The notes beneath the pieces are model-generated. The model was not told the origin of the DNA, did no database searches, and saw nothing but the letters and a program-made list of their open reading frames with translations. A stretch of 64,000 nucleotides of DNA from Entophlyctis helioformis. Taxonomy: Eukaryota > Chytridiomycota > Chytridiomycetes > Chytridiales > Chytriomycetaceae. The stretch is taken from assembly GCA_025526915.1 (NCBI GenBank), contig JAHLKH010000001.1:186001-250000 (forward strand), read 5' to 3'. Positions 46,443 to 55,021 of the stretch are shown piece by piece. A program made the position numbers and the translations under genes. Each line of letters begins with the position of its first letter. Within the stretch, counting starts at the first letter, position 1.

Positions 46443-49400
46443 CTATTGGGACACGGTGATGGCAGTTGGCGGCGGCACAATCGAGAGCACTCTCTCCAAG
46501 AGACCGTTCAGAGTCTGCACAGGCAAGCACCGGCAAGCACATGCACGGATCAGTTCCAACAATCGCCAGTCGGGCAACACCGCATCTTGGCTCACCTGTT
46601 CGAGGCCGTCGATATTGGATGCTGTCTGTTTAAACTGCCCGTACAGCGTGTCAAGCTCGTCGTCTTCCTCGTCGACGCCGTCAATAAACTTGAGAGGCTG
46701 CGACAGCATCGACCCTGGCTGAGATTGCAGTTTCTGCGATGGCGTGAGAGTGGTGGGGCTGGGCACGGCCGATGCGTCCTTGAGCATCGAGGAGCGCGCT
46801 TGGTTGGCTGCCTGCACCGTCGACATGCGCACCGACCGGCGACGGTCAGAGTCGCGCTCAACGCCCTTGCGTAAAATCTCCTCAATGCCAAACTCGAGGT
46901 CGCTAAAGAGCGACTTGAGGTTGGCGTTGGTGGCAATATTGGATGGCGACGGCGCTGACGGCGATCCAGTCGCTTGGGTCTGGTTCAGTGGCGTGCGCGC
47001 AGGCGATCCAGGAAGAGACCCTCCCGCCAGACGGTTGGCGAGATAGTTTGCGGCGGGGCCACCAGACGAGCCGCGAGAAGGGATGACTGGTCCGGACGGT
47101 GCTGCCTGACCTGGCTGTCCCGAGAGGTCAATGGCTGCAGACGGGTTGGCCAAGAGACTGCGCCGCTTGAGGCGATCGACGGCAGACATGTGCCTGTCGG
47201 GCGAATCAATGTCGAGCGAGCGCTCCATGTTCTGCAGACGCCGATCATCAGATCCGTCCTTTAAGATCTCGTCCAGGTAGTCGACCATCATCTCAAAGTT
47301 CTTGCCGCCCGAGCTTCTGCGATCTGGCGACGGTGCAAATGGCGCGCTGCTGGCCCCATCAAGGGTTTGTTGCTGCGATTGCGGCTGGGACTGTGGTTGC
47401 GACTGTGGTTGTTGAGTTGGTGGCGCAATGTCAGGAAAGGCCTTTCCAACAGGAGTATCGGCCACAGCATTCTTGCTCATCTCTAAATACTCTGCTAGGC
47501 TCGCCTGAAGCGAGTCCAAGGTATTGATGACTTCGTTGACAGGCAGCTCTGGATTGCTTATTGGCCTGAATGTGGTGAGCGTCGGCCCAGCAGGCGTGCC
47601 GCGAACAGAAGACAGATCGCTGAGGTTTGTGCCTGTTGAGACGCCATGCGCCGAATCCGTGTCAATCAAAAGTGAGCGCATGCAACAAGCGGCGATGGAT
47701 GAATACCTGTCAGCGATAAAGCAGCCTCGCGTGCGATGGGTGCTTCGCTGGCCAAGCTCAGCGACAAGTTTTCGTCGGGATTGGTAACCACGACGTTCTT
47801 GAGCTTCATGTAGTTGATGTTGGGGTCCAGAGAGGCCGCGGCGTCGTCTTCCGGCTGAGACTGCTGGAAAGCCGACGACATCTTGACAAGGTCGATTGTG
47901 GCAGGTTGCTGCGAGTCGGACGGCACGCTCTGGTCTGCAAAGGTTGTGGATTTGGGTGTCTGCGGCACAATCGTTGCAGCCGAAGCGGCACCAGGATCGA
48001 CCATGTCTTGGTCTTGATCCATGTCGCGGAATTGAGGCGGGCGAGGCAGCGTGCTCTTGTCGCGGTGCAGTAAGAACACCAGATCCAGATCGCGCTCTTC
48101 TGCAGTCTGGAGTAACGGCAGCAGAGGCTCGTTTACATCCATGCGTGATTCTGCCCAGGTGACCGTAAACGATTAGACCAGCACGCGAATGCCGACGAGC
48201 AGCTCTGCAGGGTCAAGGCCAGCGTACCTTGGTCGTTCATGACTGCTAACAGAGAATACTCGTCATCGCCTTTGGGTTCAAGGCCAAACGCCTCAAACGC
48301 AATCTGCAGAACATCGCGGGTGGTGGCGTTGCGCGGCACGCCTACTGTGCGGAACAGCTTGTTGAGCGACGTCAAGTCGTCAAAGCCAATGCGGATGGGA
48401 CGCATGAGATTGTTGGCCTCTGCCTGGGGCTGCTTGTTGATGAGAACGCGGAGAACGTTGTCATCTGTTAGACGGACCGTGCTGATGTTGCCACGGCTGC
48501 CGTATGCTTGCGACACTTTGCTCAGGTCGCCGATTCCAGGCAAATGCTTGCTCCTGAGCGACTCGAGGACGTTGAACACCACATCCGAGGCGTTTATCCG
48601 CTTTTCTTCTACAGACAAAGTCAGCATGGCAGCCAAAACAGGCTCAGCAGCCAGACGCGCAACAAGAGCCTTACGGGAATCCATGTGAAGCACGCTGAGG
48701 TAGTAGTCGCGCGGATTGGCGCCTGGGACGCGGAACTTTTTGAGGGCATTTTCAACAAGCTCTTCGGCCGTCATGGTCTCTGTAAAGGACACGCTCTTGA
48801 AGGTGGCGTCGAGATCGACATTGCCCGTGTAGATGCGCAAGACGTTGATTGCGGATGCCTACTCAAACAGCCAGAGCGGCTTGTCAGACGGGCGGTATCG
48901 GCACAGGAATAGTCAGCAACGTACCGTTGGCTGTCGAGACGGCGGCCGTGACGCGATTGGGGTTGTGCCCATGCTCTGCGGGCGGATGGAGCTGACGCGA
49001 GACGCGATGGGTGCCATGGGTCCCCTGGGCTGGGCATTGGCATTGGCATCGGTATTGACATTGGAAGGGGCAGACATCCCGCTGGATGCCGACGAGTAAG
49101 AGGGAGCCGCTTGCTGATGGTCCTTTTCCTTTTTGCCAAAGGGCGTGCGATTGAACAGTTTCTAGGCACCGAGACGCCATGTTGCCGAGTGTCAGGACGC
49201 GATGCACGCTCAGCAGAGGTGAGCAGGCACGGACTCACTGTCCACATTCCGGCCTTGTTGGCTCCCTGCTGTGCAGGCCCGGGTCCCTTGGTTGGCTTGC
49301 GCGTGGCCAGCTGCTCGCTGGGCGAGGGCCGTTGGCGCGAGCTCGACTGGCTGTCGGTGGTGCTCCTTTCAGCACTCTCCAGATCGAATCCCTGCTGGGG

Positions 49401-50237
49401 CCGAGCGTTGGTCTCGTCGTCTGGATCGTACTCGTAGCCCACGCCGTCTGCATCCTCGTCGCCGTCCTCATCGCCGTCGTCTCCCGAGTCGCTCTCGACA
49501 AAGACTTGCGGCGGGTCTGCAGAGAACTGGATGCGGACGGGCACGCGGCCCGGCTTGATGGGCCACTTGTTGTCGGCAGCGGTGGCGGCGGAGGTTTGAA
49601 CGTTGCGCTGCTTGTTGAGTCGGGCTAAGCGCTCGAACGGTGTCTGTCGAGGGGCGACGATCAGCACAGACACGGCGCATGCAGGCCGACGGCGACGGCC
49701 ACTCACCTCGATGTTCTCTGCGGGAATGTACCCGACCTGGCCAGCGGCGTTCAGGCAGCGTTCAAGCGGCGTCGATGCAAGCCACAGACACACAGCCATC
49801 GCCAGCGGCCATGCAGGAGGAGCCGTGTGGGACAGATGCGTGAGGCAGATGTGTGAGACAGATGTGCGAGACAGCCGAGGCATGGGGGCAGGCCGCACGC
49901 ACGCACGAGGCCAGACGCCCACCTCCTTGGTCTTGATGCAGCGCACGAGCCACCAGTACGAGTTGGAGTCGTCGAGCAGCTCGAGGGAGTCGCCCTTGAG
50001 GACGCACACCTGGCCCTCTAGGTTGGCGACAAACGTGTGCAAGGCGTAGACGAGCGAGTAGTCGATGTCGGCCTCGGAGGTGATGGGCATCAGCATGGGC
50101 GAGTCGTCGTCGTTGGGGCTGCCCGGGCTGCCCGGGCTGGCCTGGCTGGCCCCGCCTGCCGATGCAGCGTTGGCCTTGGCCGCCATGGCCGCCACGGCGC
50201 TGTTGGTTGTCTGCACCTGGACACGTGGGCGGCTCAT
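46443..50237 (-). CDS. SH3 (Bud14/Tea4-type) plus tandem RA-domain polarity protein
   Basis: Probable cortical polarity adaptor that reads Ras-like GTPases. Eight exons: 50237-49923, 49736-49707, 49643-49239, 49161-48925, 48858-48228, 48150-47707, 47632-46596 and 46514-46443; phases sum to 1056 residues. SH3 at about 40-115: YALHTFVANLEGQVC, DDSNSYWWLVR, then VGYIPAENIE on a 30-base micro-exon and TPFERLARLNKQRN. That tail is the hallmark of fungal Bud14/Tea4-type SH3s. RA-like region 1 starts at NVLRIYTGNVDLDATF; region 2 at PIRIGFDDLTSLNKLF and ends DLDLVFLLHRDK. The C-terminal part has predicted amphipathic helices (VINTLDSLQASLAEYL; LKSLFSDLEFGIEEILRKG) and ends in a short helix. No enzymatic domain. 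Position directly before talin suggests, but does not prove, shared regulation. Confidence 0.83.
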
Positions 50238-50434
50238 GGCTTTCGACCAGTTGGGTAAGCCGGCAACGCAGATGCGAGGCGGGGTTTATTCGGTGTGAAC
50301 GAGATGGGATGCCGAGGCAGGGACTGGCCCGGGCGGAACAGGTGAAGTGGAAGACGGGCGGAGCAGACGGGCGGAGCAGACAAAGGGGCAAACAAAGGGG
50401 CAGGCGATCGGCCATGAGGTGAGAGAGACGCTAC

Positions 50435-51696
50435 TCACTCGTTCTTGGCATCGAGCTTCTTGATCGCCGCGACAATCTTGCCCTCGATGCGCTTGCGGGT
50501 GCCAGGGAAGAGGCCGATGGCAAACAGAAACTCAATGTACACAAAGAACGGCGCGAGCACAATCGCTGGTTGTTGCCGCAGGGAGCAAGGGGCCAGTCAG
50601 AGATCAGGCGCAGTTCAGCCCATGCGAGCCAGTGCGAGCCAGTGCGAGCCAGTGCGAGCCAGCGCGGCTTACCCTGAACAGGATCCTGGACAAAGGCAGG
50701 CGAGCGGCCCTCGAACACGTAGTGGCCGACTGTCCATGCAGGGATGCGCGTCAATCACACCACCCCCACGCAGCAATGCACGGCCACGCATCAACGTACA
50801 GATCTGGAAGGCCCAGGACACAATGTGGATCAGGAGGGCTGCGTAGGCAGGCTTGATCTGCAGTCGTGGCTCGGTGAGCATCATCATCATCATCATCCAA
50901 GCCAGTGATCACGCTCGGCAGCCGTGTCGGGCATGCTTACCGCCCAGTCGTCCTGCGCAGCAAAGATGTTGGACAGGTAGCACATGTCGATGATCAGCGG
51001 GAACGCCATCAGCTGTGCGTGCGTGCGAAAGTGCGTGCGAAAGTGTCAGTCTCGATTGCGATGCCGTCCAAGGCGTGCCACGCTTAAACTGATGCGCCTG
51101 AACGCTCGCGCAGCAACGGCGAGGGGTATGCACATACGCCAACAAGCGGCCAGAGGATAAAGTAGTACGAGGCAAACGCCAGGCCGAGGATGAGGGCGGC
51201 GTTGGCCGGCAGGATGTGGTCGTACTTCCACGCGGGGCCTTCAATGGCGGTGAGCTGTCCAAGACGAGCCAAGCATGGATGGTCAGATGAGGCACAGCAA
51301 GGCGTCCATCCAGCGTCCACCGAAGCAGCTGACAGCAGGCAACAGGCAGCAAGGAACTGACCCAGACCATGGCCGTGAACATGATGGTGGGCACAAAGAT
51401 CAGGTGGATGATCTTGTTGCTGGCGAGCGGAGGGCAGTGAGAGAGGGCAGGGCACAGAAGGCAGTGAGCAACCGTGCCCTCCTCACGTGGGCTCAAGAAG
51501 CTCGATGCAGCACTTACATGGTGTTGTGGTGGACTGCGGTCAGGAGGGTCAGAAGAGGGAAGGTCAGAAGAGGGAGCGGTTCAGTGGCCAGTTCCATGCC
51601 CAAGCCACGCTGCCCAAGCCACGCTGGGCAAGCCTACGTACACTTTCCGTACTTGACGAGCTGGTAGTCCAGCGAGAACATGTTCATGAGGCCCAT
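50435..51696 (-). CDS. MPO1: MPO1-type (DUF962) 2-hydroxy fatty acid dioxygenase
   Basis: Fe(II)-dependent ER membrane dioxygenase that shortens 2-hydroxy fatty acids during phytosphingosine breakdown. I reconstruct eight exons starting at 51696-51642 and 51533-51518 (a 16-base micro-exon). Later segments encode NKIIHLIFVPTIMFTAMVW, LTAIEGPAWKYDHILPANAALI, LMAFPLIIDMCYLSNIF, and IKPAYAALLIHIVSWAFQI. The last two encode FGHYVFEGRSPAFVQDPVQ and AIVLAPFFVYIEFLFAIGLFP. Joined, they give the family pattern KFHHN...H.IFVP...WAFQIFGH.VFEGR.PA, including the metal-binding His residues. Four membrane helices are visible. The ends (MGLMNMFSLDYQLVKYG; KKLDAKNE) match the family's limits. One intron has a weak GTCAGT donor. 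Divergent from FCF1. Confidence 0.87.
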
Positions 51697-51898
51697 GCGG
51701 AGGGGGTTGGTCGGTCGATTTGGAGTTTGATGTTGAAATCGAAAATCACAAAATGGCGAGAGCTTGTTGGCGTGGAGATGTCGAGGCGGGCGCAGCGAGC
51801 ACTGGGCATGCACTGACCGGCTGGTGCTGTGGCTCAACGGACGGACGCACGGATGGATGGTCGGATGGATGGATGGGCATGCATGTGTGCACGGACAG

Positions 51899-52712
51899 GG
51901 CAAGAACAAGGTCACCAAAAAGTTTGCGACGGTCAAGCGCATCATCTCCAAGAACGACGCTCGGCTGTAAGCTGTTTCCGGCCGCTGTCGCCACTTTTTT
52001 CTGCCTGGCTGCCTGCCTGGCTGGCTGGCTGGCTGGCTGGCTGCAGCAGGCAGGGCAGAGCATGGGCTGACGGGCATGCTGCCGTGCAACAGGAAAGAGG
52101 CCAAGGAGAAGCAGGTCAAGAAGGAGCTCGAGAAGAAGGAAGAAGTTGTGCGGCACATGTACGTCCAAGTGCGGCTGCCGCGGCTGGCGTGCACTGGCCG
52201 CTCCTTGGCTGACCACAGTGCCCGATGGACAGTCCGCAGGTGGCTTCATCGCTCTTCTTCCAGCACAACGAGGCCCTTGTGCCGCCGTACAGAGTCATTG
52301 TCGACACCAACTTTATCAACTTTTCGATCCAGAACAAGCTTGAGCTTGTCAAGGCCATGATGGACTGCCTGCTGGCCAAGTGCATTCCGTGCATCACAGA
52401 CTGCGTCATGGCCGAATTGGAGAAGATGGGCATCAAGTACCGCATCGCATTGAGGTAAGGGTGGCGAGGCGGTTGTAGGCTGCCCGCTGCACGCTGTTGG
52501 GCGACAGTGGCTGACTGCGTTGCACGGCCTGTGCGGAAACAGAGTCGCACGCGATCCGCGCTTTGAGCGTCTGCCGTGCTCGCACAAGGGAACCTATGCC
52601 GACGACTGCATTGTCAACCGCATCATGCAGGCAAGCCGCTCGCGTTGATATGGGGCAGGGATGGGATCACTCGCTGGATGGCTGGCTGGCTGGTTGATGA
52701 CCAGCCATGATG

Positions 52713-52752
<40 letters not shown>

Positions 52753-52905
52753 CTGACTCGCTGGAAACAGCACCGCTGCTATATTGTGGCGACGTGTGAC
52801 AGAGATCTCAAGAGACGAATCCGCAAGGTTCCGGGTGTGCCTATCATGTACATTGCGTCACGCAAGTATGCCATTGAGCGCATGCCAGAGGCGTCTATTC
52901 TGTAG
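51899..52905 (+). CDS. FCF1: FCF1/UTP24 PIN-domain rRNA endonuclease (start exon unresolved)
   Basis: SSU-processome nuclease that cuts pre-rRNA at sites A1/A2 in the nucleolus. Visible exons: 51899-51966, 52093-52158, 52219-52454, 52543-52630 and 52771-52905. Seen: [16 protein letters not shown], the PIN core [16 protein letters not shown] with its first catalytic Asp, [36 protein letters not shown] (second acidic cluster), and [25 protein letters not shown]. The catalytic residues are all present. The initiator Met must be on a separate upstream exon, as the coding frame begins after an acceptor at 51898; I could not choose it. One base appears missing near 52219-52228. The last intron uses a GC donor (GCAAGC at 52631). 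Confidence 0.9.
52713..52753. repeat. (AAC)n microsatellite in the last FCF1 intron
   Basis: About 13 AAC units inside the GC-AG intron 52631-52770. It is not translated. Confidence 0.85.
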
Positions 52906-53101
52906 TCTGCCCCCTGTCAAGACGCGGCTGGATGGGAATGAAACGGGATGCCTTGCGTGCTTTGGCTGCGTGCTCGCTGGCCTACATGCCATGACGGGGC
53001 TGCTTGCATGCCATCACTTTTTTGGCTTTGGCGCCGGTGCACGACGCCAAAAGGCTTGCAGCCCCCTGCATGCCCGTCCAGATTTGGTTCAACGCCGCCG
53101 G

Positions 53102-53758
53102 TCAGTTTGGCAGGTGGATCGAGATCACCCGCACAGATCTGCTGCGTTTATCCATGGACACGGACGGCGACAGACACGGCGGCACATGAGGACACGTGGG
53201 GGCAGGGCAGACGCACCTTGCAGCCCAGGGCGTCAGCAGAAAGCAGAGGCCGACACGAACGGGCATGAGGGCCTTGACGATGGCGTACGAGGTGGCCATG
53301 TGCAGCATGACCTGCGAGTCGTCGCTGAGCAGCGGCTTGGCGCTGCTGCTGTCAGTGCCGTCAGTGCCGTCGCCGCTGCTGCTGCTACCAAGGCCGCCAA
53401 GGCCAATCAGCTCGAGCAGGCGAGACATACGGCGGTTGCCCTCTGCCAGCACCGTCTCTGGGAATGGAATCTTGATGTCTGTGACGGCCAGCAGGTAGTA
53501 GATGATGGGCAGGGGCAGCACGGCGGTTGCTTCGTGCAGGATGGCAAAGGCGACCAGATGCGAGGCAGGAGCAGCCCTGAAGTGGTGGGCGTACTTGCTC
53601 CATCCCCTGAGCGGCTTTTGGGCAGGCGGTGGTGGCGGTGGTGGTGGTGGTGGCAGTGGCGGCCGTGGTTGTGCAGAGGGTGGTGGTCTCAGCGGTGCAT
53701 TGCGAGGGGCCGTGGCGAACAGGCGTCGCAGGCCAAGTGGCAGGCCGAGCAGACGCAT
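53102..53758 (-). CDS. Mitochondrial membrane protein, possibly MRX11/FMP10-like
   Basis: Starts MRLLGLPLGLRRLFATAPR, a typical mitochondrial presequence, followed by a poly-Pro stretch. The mature part reads SHLVAFAILHEATAVLPLPIIYYLLAVTD with a second hydrophobic segment (LMPVRVGLCFLLTPWAAR). The S/H-x-F-x-LHE-T-x-PLP pattern recalls fungal inner-membrane proteins of the MRX11/FMP10 sort; this assignment is tentative. The first exon ends near 53200 at an AG|GTGCG donor. I place the stop at 53102 after a short terminal exon, but that exon has little sequence to support it. A single CACGTG lies at 53833-53838, 75 bases upstream of the ATG. Confidence 0.5.
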   Translation of the reverse strand: MRLLGLPLGLRRLFATAPRNAPLRPPPSAQPRPPLPPPPPPPPPPAQKPLRGWSKYAHHFRAAPASHLVAFAILHEATAVLPLPIIYYLLAVTDIKIPFPETVLAEGNRRMSRLLELIGLGGLGSSSSGDGTDGTDSSSAKPLLSDDSQVMLHMATSYAIVKALMPVRVGLCFLLTPWAARCVCPAPTCPHVPPCLSPSVSMDKRSRSVRVISIHLPN

Positions 53759-55021
53759 GTGTGGTGAGCGGCGGCAAGCGAGCGAGCGAGGAGCGTCCTC
53801 AGGTGCGGCAAAATGGGCAGTCACCCGACCGTCACGTGACAGGCAATCGCCGGCAGCGACCGGCCACTTCTGGGCGATTCCGATGCAATGGCACCTGCTG
53901 GCAGCACGGATCGGCGCAAGTGATTTCGGGATGGCTGCGGGATGGCTGCGGGATGGCTGCGGGATGGCTGCGGGATTAGAGCGGGATTCTGAAAGGTCGG
54001 TCAGAGGACGGCGCTGCGGATTCAAATCAGCGCGGCGGGTGCGCAGCGCTTGGCTCCACTTTGAACTCGCAGACTCCCAGACCCCACTCCCAGACCCAGC
54101 CAGTCCACTCTCAGTCAACCAGTCCCTCCAAGCCAGTCAGCCAGTCCCTCCAAGCCAGTCCCAGTTAGTCACCCTCTCCAAGTCCCGGTTCCACAGAACA
54201 CTCGCTCCGCAGACCCCCACCCCCACCCTGCAGACCGCCTGCAGACCGCCTGCAGACCACGCCGCCGATTCCCAGTCGCCATCCGCCCATCCATCGGCCA
54301 TCCAGCCTATCCGCCCGCCCATCAGCCAGCCAGCCGCGCCGTGTCTGAGCAGCAGCGCTCCCTCTCCCACCGGCCACGCTCTCGCTCTCGCTCTCTTGCA
54401 CGCAAGGTATGCAGCGGCTGCCACACTGCCACGCTGCCACACTGCCACGCTGCCAGAGCATCGCACAGACAGACAGACAGACAGACAGACAGAGTATCAG
54501 CCAACAGACAGAATGTTAGACAGACACACAGACACAGGCTGCCCATCGTGCCCGGTGCTGCAGGCTTGGCTCGCCACGAGTTGCTGCCAGCCAACAGGCC
54601 AGCCAACATTATCCGCACGCTCGGCGGTTTGCGCGGCTCTGATTGGCCGGCCCGCTCTGCATGGCGCGTCTGTTCTGCTCTGTTCTGATTCGCTGATGCG
54701 CTGATGCTCTGATGCGCCGGTGTTCTGATGCGCTGATTCGCTGATTCGCTGATGCTCTGTGGCTGTTGATGTTTGCCCTCTGACCGACTGACCGACTGGA
54801 CTGACCGACTGACCGACTGGCCTTGCTTGCCATTCTGACGCGCCGTGACTCTTGCCGCTCGCCCATCGCCGATTCTCGCTGTCACCTCGCACCAACCGCA
54901 TCGCCCTCGGTGCTGCTCTGTGCCTCTCGCTTCTGCACATCTTCGATCGCCCACGCCGCCCTCCTCGACCCCATCGGCCCCCCTCTCCCGCCCCCTCTCC
55001 CGCCCGCTCCCTCTATATATC
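53759..55021. repeat. Repeat-rich intergenic region
   Basis: About 1.26 kb without a credible gene. It contains GGATGGCTGC tandem units (about 53925-53985), CAAGCCAGTC-type units (about 54115-54170), CACGCTGCCA units (54420-54455), an (ACAG)n run (about 54468-54492), GCTGATTC/GCTGATGC units (54690-54760) and GACCGACTG units (54781-54820). Each tract is local and degenerate. It separates the divergent mitochondrial-protein and zinc-finger genes and must include both promoters. Confidence 0.75.
55011..55020 (+). promoter_or_regulatory. TATA-like element just before the first ATG of the C2H2 gene
   Basis: CTCTATATAT ends one base before the ATG at 55022. If it is a working TATA box, transcription would begin downstream of that ATG and translation would start at the in-frame ATG at 55187. 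Confidence 0.4.
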
